Positions 1-12,585 of a stretch of 64,000 nucleotides of DNA are shown piece after piece. The notes beneath the pieces were generated by a model. That model did not search any database. It had not been told where the DNA came from and saw nothing but the letters and a program-made list of their open reading frames with translations. How positions within the stretch are numbered: position 1 is the stretch's first letter; each line of letters opens with the position of its first letter. The position numbers and the translations under genes were made by a program. Source of the stretch: Marchantia polymorpha subsp. ruderalis (Eukaryota > Streptophyta > Marchantiopsida > Marchantiales > Marchantiaceae); contig AP031358.1 of the NCBI GenBank assembly GCA_037833965.1, forward strand, positions 17,616,001-17,680,000, given 5' to 3'.

Positions 1-2932
1 TCTCATGAAAGTAGCCGAGCAGACATTACTTCTTTTAGAGATCAAAGATTCACACGTTCGCTCATCTTTGAGTGATACTCTTATCTCACGTGTCTTCCAT
101 ATGATAATGTCAACGACATCCAGATTTCTGAGCTTGAATGTAGCAGACACATGTGATTGACTGATGCTTGCCAGCAGCAAATTGATACTAATTTTCAGAC
201 GGTAAGTCAAGCGGAGCTTTGAGCGACCTAAGAGAGTGAGTATATTCATGTCTGCTGGATCTTATAATTAGTTTCTGGATCATCTAATGATAGTGCTACG
301 AGACGGGGTATCTTGTGGGATAAAAGGCGACCACTTCGTGATAAGGCTGAAGTTTGTAGGCATAACAGCCGACCCCCGAAAATCAAAGGAGACGAAATTC
401 AGATGAGATTGGGTTCTGGGAGTTGCGTTGTCTTCGATAGCCGTGTCTGAACTCCGGCTCCAACTCCGGGGCAAAATTCTCCACCAAATATAGAGAGAGA
501 TGGACCTCGTCTCGGCGATCTCGCATGTCTCCTGGCGACGATCGGATCAGGTTCGACGTCGTGAACATCATCCGAACGAAGTCTTCGCTCGCGATTCTCT
601 ATGGGCCTCGACGGCAGCTGCAAAGACAATCCTCCTGGGATTCGGGAAAGGACTGAGAAGAGGCGATCATCAAATGTCTCTTGCCTTGTCTGAACTCCGA
701 GATGGCAGTTCCTCAGGATGCGAAACAAGGATTCCAGCAGATATTCTGTTGAACCTCACTGCTTCGAGTACAGTGGTGGAAGCGAATCACTCTCGCCATT
801 GTTAATGAGTTCTTCACGAGAAGCTGCGCTAAAGATAGACCGATCCTACTCACCGTGCTTAAAATATTTTGATCTGTGACTCAGTCGAGCCCCACTGTTG
901 GTCAGTCATTTTACGAGGCAGCGAGGACGAGCTAAACCAAACCTGCCAACATTTCTGTGACTGACAAGTGGACCTTGCTTGGCTCACATCCTCACATGTG
1001 TTTTTCTGATTAAAGTGCCCGCCCGTCTGGATGAGAGGTTCGATAGCTCCATAGAACAACAGGTCATTTTCAGACTGGTCCATCCCTGTCCCTTGCCGAC
1101 ACTGTAAGGGACTACGTGTAAGTACAATCTCCTCCGCTCAATATTTTATACGCCGTTATCACAGTAAGCAGCTGCCTTTACTAAAAGGAAGTATGTGAAA
1201 GCCCAATCTCCTCATCTGTTGCCTCTGTCTATGTGTTGCTATCAAAATGAGCAGAGCCGAGCTAGCGGATGGCGGTAAGGCCGTGCAGGAGAGTCATGAT
1301 ACAGGGGCATAGTATAGTGTATTATATAATATGTGAATTCTTCTTAATCCTTGCACCTCCGTAAGGGGTATCTTGGGTCTATGGAACCACATGACCTGCA
1401 AATCACACCAAGACCGAAGTAGGAAGTATCTTGATAGTATCGATGGAAATGAGTAGGACAAGCACTCAGATCGAGCATTGCGATCGTCCGTAGCTGGAGC
1501 AGATATCACTTGGTTTCTCCCAATAGTGGGTGATGGGGAAGCTGTATGCCTCGAATAAGTCCCCAGTGAATGCAAAATCACGACGAATCCGTGTTTTACC
1601 TGAGACTCGAAACTCTACTCGACATAAATACCGAAATAATATATAGCTATACGATGAATTATCTCACAGATGCGTGGTTTCCTGGACCAGGTCCACCAAC
1701 TTTGTTTGCACAAGAGACGTGTACCCCGTCTTCAGATCATCCGATGATAATGATATCGACCACAACTGCTGCATGTGCATGCGTGATTTGACTTAAAGTA
1801 AGACTCAGTGGCCCCAAGTGGCACGCCGGTGCAGAGGACGCAACACCCTACATCGTACTGTTTTGACAGAAAGAATAGTTGGCCGATGTAGGTCCGTCTG
1901 TTTGCTGCTCCCAGCGTTGCTCTCTACGCCTGTGCTCTAAGCTCCCGGAGGATTGCATCGAAGCACCCGATTGAAGCTGTGAAAAGACAGCGAGTTACTG
2001 AAGGGACACGAGTGAAAAACAGAGAAGTCCGGGAGGTCTGTGACGATTCCACTGTAACGTCGGAGAGGGCTACGGGAATAATCTTATTTTAGATTTAACT
2101 GGCTCGGAAGCATTGTGCAGCCTGAGTTCCAGTGTCTGAACGGGAGAAATCGGCCACGAGATGAACACCGAAGGGCCTCCGGCCGCGTCGAATGCATGAA
2201 CCTCTGAAGCTATATCAAGCCCAATCTGCCCTCAGACAGCAAGATAGGAGCAGCTTCGAGTTTCTCTTCATTCTCTCTCCCACAATTAGTTCTCGCAGTG
2301 TATTTTCCTGTCTTCTCCCCGGGGGCGCAGCTGCTACTCAGAGTGGTGCTACCAGGCGAATTTCATAGCTACTAGCCGCAGGTGTTTCATATTCCCGTGT
2401 TGGTGGACTCGAGAATAGACTGGGAACTGGTTTCGGTAGAAACTCATTCCTTCCGAAGAGACGTGCAGACCTGGAGTCAGGTTGCAATCAGCTGGAGAAA
2501 CTTGGAAGTCCTTCTCAGTCAGGTAGCAAACTTTACAGCTGCGTGCCAGGGAGAGTGGTACACGTATCAGGAGTTCGAGTTTCTTATCTCAGATCGGACA
2601 TTTATGATATCTGAGACCTCTTTCCTCACTGGAAAAGATGACAATCTAGAGACGATTACTGTTAGTCGGCAAGAATTCTCGAAGTCTTACTTGCCGTTAT
2701 CTTCACAGATCCACTGCCGATCGTTGCTCCTTCACACGAAGTGAATGACACTTTTATTGAGGTTGGTGAGCAGTCACGAGCAACTGCCGACGTGGTCGCC
2801 ACGGCTCTGCCACCATGATCCCTGCGATCGACTTATTAAGTCCTTAGACTCTGCTCTCAATCAGACGAAACCTAGTTCAGTTTCTTCAGAGAAAGGCTAG
2901 AGCTCTCCAGCTAGGGGAATTGCGTTTCTATC
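1..2932. other. No supported gene; upstream region of the F-box gene
   Basis: I see no conserved protein, tRNA or transposon terminus here. The open frames are short (about 120 codons or fewer), overlap on both strands and show no family motif. The last few hundred bases before 2933 presumably hold the promoter and 5' leader of the F-box gene, but I cannot place a TATA box with confidence. Confidence 0.5.
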
Positions 2933-4231
2933 ATGGCACATTCACAATCGCTCACGCTGGTTGCTGGAGACATAGGAGGCGTGGAGCTGGCTAGCTCAAG
3001 CTTCGGTGCACGCCACAGACTCAAGTTTGGGGATATGGACGAGAGCATATGGAGCAACTTGCCGTCCTGCTTACTGCTCGACAAAATTCTGAAGGCTCTA
3101 CCTCTGATGTCCAATGTCCGATTCCGCTCCGTTTGCAGAGAATGGTACAGAGTGCTTTCATCGTACTCACCTCCACCGAGCGGGGGCATTTGCCTCTTCG
3201 GAGCTTTAGCTGAGGTCAGTCACACTGACAGAGTAGATAGTTCTGTACTTAAATCCTGTCCAGAAGTAGGGAATTCTGAGGATATCTGCGATTATCCAAC
3301 TGAATGTAAGAGGATCATAGTAGACCTGTCATTCCTGCCCAAAGGAATGATACCATGCGCGTCAGCAGGTGGTTTGATCTGCTTCGTGGGAAATCGCAGG
3401 AAGCGATCATCGTTACCTTCACTAACCTTCTGGCCCAAAGATTTCTACATTTGCAATCCCATCACCAGGAACTTCAAGCAGTTGGTTGGCAGGAGTAAAG
3501 GGCGTCTGGTTCCTGATGAAGTTGACGACTACTTTGTGCAAGTAACCTATGACCTCGTGCTGGACGAGTGCAACAACTACAAGTTTTATGTTGGACGTTT
3601 TGGGAACTGCCAGGTCAAGCTGCACATTTACGATTCAGCAACGAGCTTGTGGACAAATATGGTGGCCCCGGAGCCACCTCATCCTCAAAATTATTTGCAC
3701 TATGACCTCGAGAGGGTTCCGGTGTTCCAGAATGGGGTCTTGAAGGTCATCGACGTACAGATTTTTGATCACAGGGAGATGGAGAAGATTGACATGCAGT
3801 CCAGAACAGGACCTACGGGCTTTCAGGTCTCTGCCCACAGCAGCTACGGGGTAGTGGGCGGAAATTGCAGGGCCCTTTTCGCAGTCGAGGTTGCGCTGCA
3901 TCCTGAAGAGAAACTATGCCTGTGGAGAGAAGAAGCTCGGACCGGATGGGAGGTGGTGTCCAGTCTTTCGAGCGTCGCTGCAAAAGTCGTCCTTCAATGC
4001 TTCAAAGACGGAGAGATTCCAAATGGTCAGGATCTCCACTGCCAATTGTGCTGGTTCAACGAGGATTTATTGTGCATCAAACTGTCAGAGTGGGAGACCC
4101 ATCGCATGCTCACTTTTCATTTGAAAACCAAGCAGTGGCAGCCATGGTATACTCGGTTCACAGGTGCTTGCCATCAAAGCCCACGCTACTCCATGTTTTC
4201 TTTCACTCCGAGCTTGGAGCAGGCACCGTGA
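2933..4231 (+). CDS. F-box protein, intronless, 432 aa
   Basis: The product is probably the substrate-recognition subunit of an SCF (SKP1-cullin-F-box) ubiquitin ligase. The F-box lies at about residues 34-80: an acidic lead (DMDESIW), then LPSCLLLDKILKALPL, then the hallmark stretch VRFRSVCREWYRVL. The C-terminal 300 residues hold the blocks usual in plant F-box/kelch-like proteins: FYICNPITRNFKQL at about residue 168, YDLVLDE, then IYDSATSLW. I chose the first Met because its context (ATCATGGC) is favourable and it leaves a normal spacing to the F-box. No intron is needed, and 432 residues is a usual length for plant F-box/kelch proteins such as the At3g61590 or LCR type. The neighbours are transposons and give no clue to substrate. 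The F-box call is secure; the subfamily and target are inference. Confidence 0.9.
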   Translation: MAHSQSLTLVAGDIGGVELASSSFGARHRLKFGDMDESIWSNLPSCLLLDKILKALPLMSNVRFRSVCREWYRVLSSYSPPPSGGICLFGALAEVSHTDRVDSSVLKSCPEVGNSEDICDYPTECKRIIVDLSFLPKGMIPCASAGGLICFVGNRRKRSSLPSLTFWPKDFYICNPITRNFKQLVGRSKGRLVPDEVDDYFVQVTYDLVLDECNNYKFYVGRFGNCQVKLHIYDSATSLWTNMVAPEPPHPQNYLHYDLERVPVFQNGVLKVIDVQIFDHREMEKIDMQSRTGPTGFQVSAHSSYGVVGGNCRALFAVEVALHPEEKLCLWREEARTGWEVVSSLSSVAAKVVLQCFKDGEIPNGQDLHCQLCWFNEDLLCIKLSEWETHRMLTFHLKTKQWQPWYTRFTGACHQSPRYSMFSFTPSLEQAP

Positions 4232-6501
4232 GAGCTAAGCTTGCAACACCCTGCGGCTAGTAAGAGACACACGAATGAATTAGGTCGCCGAAAAGATCCT
4301 GCCCTTGAGTTTAGCTAGATGTACATAGTGAAGGCTATGTCAGGCCTCCGTAGGAGATGGCAAGGGCTTTTCGGATCTAGCACGCGAGATGCGAATACCA
4401 ACTCGAGTTACAGATGGCTGTCACATAGCTCGTATTCATCCATAGGAAGAAGGACACTAGTAGAAGAAATGTGTTCGTCAGATCAAGGTCAGAAAGACAT
4501 TGCCTTAATCTCTTCTCAGAGAAGCCTGGCCATCCATGGACGTCACATCCATCGGATCAATCGGGGAACACAAACTGTAGATCTGTCTTCCCAACTGGAA
4601 TAGAAGTGAAACTGCGAATAGCTGAGTGAGGGACAGGTCCCAATAGATGACTACATGAGCTAGAAGGGGTAGCTAACAACAGAGGTGCTTTGCAGATAGC
4701 ACCTGACCTTGTATAGTCATGTTTGATTGAAGCTTTCAGTTAACTGTGTCTGCACATGGCAAGCGGAACATTGCTTGATTGATCCTAGCGCCTGTACTTT
4801 GTTTGAACTGCCGGAGATATGCAGCTGTATGTATACCAAGCATTTGTAACTATAAAAGCAGAATATTATGAATCTGGGTGCATTCTGAAACTAAGATCGT
4901 ACATGTTGTACTATGCCTTGGCCTAAGGTCTGCTGAGAGATCATTTCCTTGCTTCTGGAAGAGCATCGAACGGCAGGTTTGAGGAAAACACCTGATTTGA
5001 GAGATTATTGCGGCAAAAGGGGTGGCCGTCGTGTAGTCATGAAAGCAGCAAGAAGCCACTTCCCACCATGAACAGTGTTTGATATTGCCTCTGTGCCATG
5101 TTAATTATGATTGATGGGGATGCGAAAAAAACGTTACCGCACATATACACTCTAAGACGGTGCCCCCATGTTTCACAAATAGACGTGGTTAATCCGATAA
5201 TGCTCAAGGTAGATTTGGATCGGCGGGATCAACCACTATGGCTCTGTTTCTGGGGAACTCTCAAAATACTGGAGGTCTGTTTGTCCTCTCAGCTTTCCGA
5301 GGCCTCCCTGGCGACAAATTTCTGTTCTCACCGGCCTCAGCTAATCGGGCCGATACTGTCTCTGCCGATACGGTCTGACGGTTGCTGATTGAACGTCCCA
5401 AAAGCTCGCAGAGCATGTAAGCATGTGGGCACTGAATCAGGCAAATCACAGAATATGTTTGGACTGCAATCCCGAGTCGTAGCTCGCAATGGAGCTGGAT
5501 TCAAAGCAATGGCATATTGATCCGTAACTGCAGCATGAAGTCAAGCGTGCAAGGGCACGCACTCTGACGCACCGGAGATTCAGAGGTCTCTATACGCACA
5601 GGGGGATATTTTAATGAATCATTCATTGGCTCTTGACTGAGCTCAGACAGAACTGCTACAAAACAAAAAGTTCCCCGAGAATGATTGAGATACTCAAATG
5701 TTCAGCTCTGTGCATCTAGAACTCCATGAGTTCTCGTCCACGCGTATTTCCAATAGGCAAGTCGGCCAAGATAGGCACATCTTTCATGACCCAGTTATGT
5801 GGAATAACGAGCTCCCCTTTCCCCTTTCCAATTGTGCACTGCATCTTCAGTGCCATGTGCATGCAAGTATATTCGCAGGCGCTACTCCATTATCTCGGGA
5901 AGAGTGTTTTTTGTGGATTGCTCGTGAAAGGCTACTCTTTCGGGAATATTCCAGTTTGGTGGATACAACTGCCTTCGCCAACCTTCTTCAGTTTTGGTTT
6001 TCCCCTTCCTGTCCTGTCAGATCTCATTATGATTCACGCACACATAAATTGCAGGACTCGTAATCTCACTTTGCTACTTCAGCTGTGAGCTTCATGGAAA
6101 TCGATGAGGTTTATTCTTTTGGGTGGACATGCATCAAATACTTTTTGGAACAAGACAAAGAGGTAACCATGTGGAGAAATGGTTTTAATCATACATTCCA
6201 AACGTATTATTAAAAACTAATCCATAGAATATTATGTACATGTCCAGCGCTTCCAAATCAAAGAATCAATGTCGATGTACATGGTCTTGTCTTGTCACCT
6301 CGGCGAGTTGCAGAATGAACTTGGTTGGTGACGTGGACCCTTGGCCTTCCCCTTGACCCGCTTGCCTCCTGTCACGCTGCAACTTTGGGTAACTTTTATA
6401 CAGTGGAACTTTATAAAACTGGATCGGTGAGTACAGCTTTTAAATCTGTTGAGAAAATGTAGGACCATAGTGAGGATAGAAATCTATCACCCTGTAGAAA
6501 G

Positions 6502-6545
<44 letters not shown>

Positions 6546-7981
6546 ACTAATAATGGCTGTTGGTACCCAAATTCTGAAAATGAGGTGAAGTCCAAATACC
6601 CGTTGCAGAGCCACAATTTGCAACTTGGCATTTAGAGAGACATACCAAAGATTGCTAGGAGCGAAACGTAGTCATGGAAGCAATTCTAAACTCCCAAAAT
6701 TGTGGACATTGAAAGTGCATTTGGGGACCTTAGGGAACATTTTACGTGCAATTGTTGTGGATTCGTGGATCACTCCACAACTACTCCTATCGGAGTAGTT
6801 GGAATTCCGTTATTTGTGCAAAGAAGTCCGTTTGGAAAATTTTACCTTTCCGGGGAGATGTATATCTTGACCTAAGAAGGAGAATGTACAATTTTGGGCC
6901 AAAGTTTTCTATTGAGTTCAAAATGGACAAAGAACGTGTTAAATTCAGCGCAATGAAGTACCTCAACCCTCGCGTGCTTAAAATGACCAATGCATAATAG
7001 TTGGACATCGTCAAGTCTTCATAATAATGGAAAGTATTGTTTATGTTGAACCGAAATTTCTTCCTTCAGCACATCACGCATGTGAGTATGCAAGTGTTAC
7101 AAATATTGAAGGGCTTTCTTGTAATAATGTCTGATATTTAGAATAAATGATTTCTAAGAACGTTGATATGATGACGCAGCGCTTTACACAACGAGACAAG
7201 GCAGCAGTTTATCTATCATACTTCCTAGTGCAATTTTACGTCAAAATGAAGTATTTGATATACCAAGAAAAAAGCTTTATATCAGATTGTAGACATAACT
7301 CTCCAACGTGTACAGAATTAAATTGAGTAGGATAAAATAGATAAGTTTCAAGCGTAAATTTCCCACCGCAAGTGGATCCTTCTGTTGCCAAGATGGTCTG
7401 GCTTGTTCATGTTTGGACTATGAAGGGAGACCAATTTTAGTTCAGAGAAATAAGAGTCACATGCTTTAAAGTATCCATCGGAATCATCGAACATGAAGAC
7501 CAACATGGGTAACCCTTCGAGTCCTACGACTTCGGGGCACATGCAAGCTCGGCAGAAGATAATTGCCACCAAGACTTTATCTTATATGAAAATATGCATC
7601 ATATATATTTGATGTTGCAGCAGGTGTAGAAGCTAGAGACAACTGCGTTACCCACTCTCATGGAGTTAAACTAAATGGAGTCTTTGTATATTCCAAGATG
7701 GGATCTTGAGATAGCAGTGTACATACTACTTGATTCAAACTATGCATGATGTCGTATCAAACAAGGTGGATTAAACGTGGATTAGTCTTTTGCAATTTGA
7801 CAGCTCACCGCCAACACCAACGACATGGATCAATAAAAGCAACTATGAGAAGAAAAGTTGTGAATGTCTAGGCTCTCTTGCAAGAACATCACTTGCGCTA
7901 AGAGATGGAACTGCAGTCGGCTATACCCACAAAAAATGCAAAAAAAATTACAAGCGTTGAAATCTCAGTTGCATAAGATAA
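4232..7981. other. Intergenic; no supported gene
   Basis: This holds the 3' flank of the F-box gene and then AT-leaning DNA with a TA microsatellite. Two overlapping frames of about 120 codons at 5698-6088 have no recognisable motif and contradict each other. I see no transposon ends apart from the target site of the first solo LTR at the right edge. Confidence 0.5.
6504..6541. repeat. (AT)n microsatellite
   Basis: About 19 uninterrupted AT dinucleotides read directly from the sequence. It is likely length-polymorphic. Confidence 0.95.
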
Positions 7982-7986
7982 AGAGG
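7982..7986. repeat. Target-site duplication AGAGG (left), solo LTR 1
   Basis: AGAGG immediately precedes the TGTGG start of solo LTR 1 and is repeated exactly at 12581-12585 after its ...TTACA end. A 5-bp duplication is normal for LTR-retrotransposon integration. Confidence 0.93.
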
Positions 7987-9127
7987 TGTGGTAATCCACT
8001 TTTTGTTTTTGTGCAGAATTTAAACATTTTTGGAAAACAGTACCGCAGCAACAACTGTAAATAGTAATCGGTACACTAAAATAGAGTGAAAATGGATGAT
8101 GGCGGGTCCAGGAGAATCTTGGAGAATCATCGAGTTGGGCGCAATGTCCGGGATAGGCGCCCTGCCCCGAACGGACGGTTCCTACTGAGGGGAAGCGCCT
8201 TTGGCGCAAGCAGGAGAAAAGGCCTTCGGCGATAGAGTGAATCCCTCATAACTGTCTCAATTCGTAACGCCTTGATTTGATTAGGGTTTTGTTGGAAAGA
8301 ACTTGACACGCTCGTTCTAACGAGCCCCAGAAATCTTAGAACGGATCAGGGATCACTGAGTTATGAATGTCGGAAGTTACTAAGATGGGGCGCCTTCGGC
8401 GGAAAAACGCCTTCGGGGCAACGCCTGAACGCCTTCGGCGCCAGCGCATTGATATTAGGTCAACGCCTTCGGTGGTGCAACTTCGGCCGTACTCCTTTGG
8501 CGGTACGCCTTCGGCGGAACGGAACACTTGCGGCAAGAGCGCTTTTGGCGGGAGAAGAAAGAACAACGGAAACAACAAGACGCATTGACTTTGGTCAACG
8601 CCTTTGGCGACGGACACCTTCAAGGATACGCCTTCGGCGATGCGGGAGAGTGCCTTCGGCGGAAGACGTACGCTTTCAGTGATGCGGAAAGAATAAATCA
8701 GGAACCGGCCTGAGACGAAGTTCTTCGCTGCCACGCCTTCGGCGATGCGCGGACAACGGTAAGTCAACGGACACACGGTAGAATCGAATTCAATTTTCAG
8801 GCGTGTGAGTCCGCACAACGCCGGAGCGTGATGCCGAGCGTGAGAAGGAAGCTGTTACGCCTCCAAGCCGGCGCTGCGATCAAGTGGGTCGACCCCCACT
8901 TCCAAGTGTCGAATGGTGAAATCTTGTTCGCCGAAGGCAGACGTCTCATTCTTGCAATTTCAATTTCGATTTCGCTCGAGCATCGACCGCGTAGCAGGAA
9001 ATCGGCGGAGAGAAATTAGAGAGAGTTGCAACTAGCGGGTGGTTGCAGGAGAGCGTGCAGCAGCTGAGTGCGCAGCCAGAGGGTTCTTACTAGAGAGTGC
9101 GGGAAGCTCGCAGAGTGATCGAGTTCG

Positions 9128-11468
9128 CATGCAAGAAGCTTGGGGACAGAGAAGGAGAGTTTGCGGACTTCTGACATGCGCGGCCGAATTCAAGAACGCG
9201 ATGTCGAAGGCTACGCAGCTGCGGATGATTCCACTGAAGCTACCGTAGATTGGATTGCGCGCATTCCAGCGCGAGCTGACTGCAGTGAAACTCGATTTCC
9301 TCCTGTGAGGATGGAATTGGTGTGTCCGGATATGATACGCGAGTGGCTACGGGACAAGGATCAACCTACGCGCGGATTGTGACCGCACCCGGAGTGATGG
9401 GAAGTCAGTGACTGGAAGCAGGTGTTAGGAAGATGCGCGGGAAGAGAAATCCATCTTCTGTTCGAATGCGAGAGTGTCAATGTCTCGAAGGAGGAAGAAG
9501 CTTTCTCCGGGGCGCTGTTCAAGCATAACAAGTCGAGCAAGAACGGGTACAAGACTCGTGACTACAAGGATCGCTTCCGGAGGAATGTCGCGGTAGCACT
9601 TATTCAACTCTTGCAGCCGCATCGGACCACCTATATAACTTCTTGGCAGGTGGGGTTCGTGAAGCTGGTGTTATCCGGAGCTCCAATTCATTTGGCTCGC
9701 ATTTTGTGGAAGGCGACACGACAACATGCATTCGAGGAGAAGGGAGTATCGATCCATCACCTCTCCCCCTTTTTGCTCAATTTCTATCGGTAAATGGGAT
9801 GTTTGACCGCGACGGAGCGGATACAAATTCCATTGCTGTCACGCAGCAATCCGGGCCGATATGTGAAGGACGTCAAAGTCGATACTGATTAAGACAAGAC
9901 ACCCGCCTGCACGCCACCAGCTCACCCAAGGGCGGAGGTAGAACCGCTCGCAGCACGAGTGCCGCGGAAGCGGAAGTGGGAAGGAGAAGCGGAGCAGAGC
10001 GAGCAACGCGATGCTGCTGCTCCCAATCGAAAGCGGCCGATGACGGAGCTCTGCAGTCGACCCAAGCAGAAGGCTCGCAGGCTCGTCTTGCCAGCAAGCA
10101 GCGCAGAAACGGAGCGAGCTACAGAGAGAAGAAACTCGCCATCCTCGGGGGAGGATGCGAGTGCACGAACTGCGGAGAGGTCAACGGACCTCCCAGCGCC
10201 GAAGGCACGGACGCCTTTGGCGGAAGCAAGAAGGACTTTGGGTCAAGGAAGGCAACATGCGGCACCGACGAATGTGCCGACGACGGACAGATGCTTCGCT
10301 TCTGAGCAAGTACCGTTTGATGACTCGACTTCGGGTCAAGAGCCTTCGGCTCAACGGACTTCGGGTCAAACGCCTTTAGCGGAAGCGCCTTCGGCGCAAG
10401 CCCAATGTGAGGGTACGGACGAAGGATGGAAGGAGGAGACACGTGTGCCTTCGGCACAAGCGCCTTCGGCGATAGCAGATCAGACGGGAGGAGCGGACTT
10501 GTCGGGAGCCGGGCAACCCACCGCACTAGATATTTTGGCAGGGAGTGGAGCGGCAGCCGCGGCAGCAGAAGCCACGCAACCCAACTCCAGGGAGTCGCCG
10601 AGAAATTCTGTGGCGACCGAGATCCTCAATTCAGAGGATGACGAGGATGAGTCGAGCTCGGAGGAGCAGGAAGAGGAGTTGGTGCAAGGCATGCCGATAG
10701 GAGTCTTGTGCGAGCAAGTGGTACCCCTGTTGCGGTACCTTGATCGCAAGGTGGCGAAGTATGGTGATCCCCGCCATCCTGGGTCCTACGTCGAATTAGT
10801 GCGCAAACGGACGCGGACCAAGGTCAGTACAAGTCGTTTGTTGGCTTCCTTGGACGAGACAATCAAGGATTTGCGGTTGAAGAACGACGCCATGCGTGGA
10901 CACCTTGCCATTTTGCGGAAGTTGCAGAAGGCGATCAACAAGACGCGTGATGAGAAGCTGGAAGAAGTGGAGAAGGAATTTGCGAAGCAGCGGGAGAAGC
11001 TGGTGGAGGATCTTGATTCTAAGCAAGCTCAGAATCGCATCTTGTCAGATGAGCTCGTGCGACAGACACGGTTACTAGAGCAGTGTCAGAGCGCACGTCA
11101 GGCCGATGAAGAATTAATTCATCACCTGCAATCGCAGTGCGGTGAATTGAGAGCGCAGCGTGCAGAGTCAGAGCTGCAGCTGGTAGATTGAAGGCGATCG
11201 CCGGCGCGCGACAGATCACACGCGGAAGGAGTTGGCAGAGCGAGTGAACCGTTGCCTCAGAGGTTACACTCATTGGGAAGTGGCTGCGCAGGAGAGAATT
11301 ACACTGTGCGGGTTAGAGATTCGTGCAGCAGAATTGATGCCGGGTGATAGTCGGAGCCGGCGGCGGGTCGCGAAGAGGTTAGACGCTTTTCTGACGAGGT
11401 GGCGAGACGCCATTGCGAACCTCGAGGCAGAGGTGACCGAGGTGCTTTGGCGGCTGGGGGTTGCGTAG
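9128..11468 (+). pseudogene. Decayed copy of the LTR-encoded ORF in solo LTR 1
   Basis: The translation aligns with the intact 1039-codon ORF at 20251-23370. Shared blocks include LRMIPLKLP, MIREWL, LGRCAG, KNGYKTRDYKDRFRR, LLQPHR, HHLSPFLLNFYR, SRPKQKARRLVLPA, LLRYLDRK, PGSYVELVRKRTRTKV and QNRILSDELVRQTRLLEQCQ. From about 9300 to 11191 everything is in one frame, interrupted by stops at 9380-9382, 9395-9397, 9791-9793 and 9890-9892. A frameshift occurs before this stretch, and another near 11190 puts the last 80 codons in a different frame. The conserved order shows the gene was already part of the LTR when this copy inserted. As it stands it cannot encode the full protein; the longest open piece is 9959-11191 (410 codons). 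Confidence 0.85.
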
Positions 11469-11544
11469 CGGAGCCGACGACTGGTCGGATAGGGAGTTAG
11501 TGCGCGGTAGTCCGTCGCGTAAGAGACATAGCAGATGACCTGGA

Positions 11545-11570
11545 GTGTAGTGTAGTGTAGTGTAGTGTAG
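11545..11570 (+). repeat. (TAGTG)n array upstream of the LTR TATA box
   Basis: Five near-perfect TAGTG units about 25 bp before the TATA box of solo LTR 1. Shorter versions of the same array occur at the corresponding place in the other LTRs (for example around 20237-20280 on the minus strand), so it may be part of the LTR promoter. Confidence 0.75.
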
Positions 11571-11593
11571 AGTGTTAGTTAGGACTTAGGAGG

Positions 11594-11600
11594 TATAAAG
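11594..11600 (+). promoter_or_regulatory. LTR TATA box, solo LTR 1
   Basis: TATAAAG lies at the same LTR position as TATAAAATAG in the other copies. It is followed by a short inverted repeat (AAGGCGTCTTGCCTT), as in the other copies. It marks the U3/R boundary region. Confidence 0.7.
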
Positions 11601-12580
11601 TAGTTCAAGGCGTCTTGCCTTGAGATTCTTCCAGTTTCGGAAGTACAGATCAGGAACTCATTTTCTCTGCGTTTTTGTGTCCTTAGTTTTGTCACCGCGC
11701 AAGAGGAGTTACAGCTTGACGAAGATACCGCATTTTGTAGCTGAAGGCCTTCGGCCGAATGTTCAGAGCTAGTGTACCGGCTAGATACTTGAGCAGTTTG
11801 GATCTACACCTGCGGATGATTGCTGAATGCTCAGAGCTAGTAATTGGTTAGATATTTGAGCAGTTCGTCCTTACACCTTCGGGTGACGGTTCCTGTTTGT
11901 ACTCCTTCGGGATTTTTCCCCTGAATGCCAAAGTGAATTTTTGTCACTTCGAGTAAGCCTTGGTTGTAAATTCAGGTTATGCTGTAGAAGACGCCCTTGA
12001 GGGGTGGTCTCTGCAGTATTTTTGGGAATGACTAGTGCCTGAGAATTCAAAATCGTCAATAGACTGTTATGGTGTGACACTGGATCTTTTCTCAATTGAG
12101 TTTCTCAGTTTGGAGCTGTATTCTCTGCGCGTTTTGTGAGTTGAGTGTGTTGTTCATCGCGTGTGAGTGACTTCGGTTTGATGAAGGTACTGCATCCGAA
12201 GTAGGCAATCCAACCCGTGTGCTCTATTCTAGCAGTCAGAGTTAACAATCTGGAGTTGGGAAACACTACCTGCAGATCCTCTAAATGTACTTGTGAGAAA
12301 CTTTCCCCCTGAACCTTGAGCGGAGGTCCTAATCGACCTCTTAGTTGTGCTTTTCCAGTTTCAGGTGTGTTGGGGTAAACTACGCTGCACTGTGCGTCTT
12401 CCGAGTGACCTCTGAGTTGAGCACTTGCAGTATTTCTGGGAGTGTTAGTCACATGAGAATTCAAACTCTTCAATAGTCTGTTAAAACGTGACATTTAGTA
12501 CTCTGTGTGTTGCATCTGTCCCTGTGGGTTCGACATTTTTGCTGCTATACTGCAGTTTTAGCCTTTGGTGGGTTATTACA

Positions 12581-12585
12581 AGAGG
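12581..12585. repeat. Target-site duplication AGAGG (right), solo LTR 1
   Basis: Exact partner of 7982-7986. Confidence 0.93.

Larger units (their letters stand above)
7987..12580 (+). mobile_element. Solo LTR 1 of the large-LTR Ty3/Gypsy family (4594 bp)
   Basis: It begins TGTGGTAATCCACTTTTTG and ends GGTGGGTTATTACA, matching the termini of the full-length element at 19254-35128 read on its own sense strand. A perfect AGAGG duplication flanks it, so it is a clean solo LTR left by recombination between two LTRs, not a fragment. It contains, in order, a region dense in CGCC-TTC-GGCG motifs, a decayed copy of the LTR-encoded gene (about 9128-11468), a TAGTG array, a TATA box, and an R/U5 region with the family's duplicated block. 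No gag or pol is present. Confidence 0.93.

Noticed and set aside
2382..2744. 120-codon frame upstream of the F-box gene
   Set aside because: No recognisable motif and it ends before the F-box start. Could be leader sequence, but I cannot support a gene.
5698..6088. Two overlapping plus-strand frames of about 120 codons
   Set aside because: Different frames over the same bases with no motif or composition argument for either.
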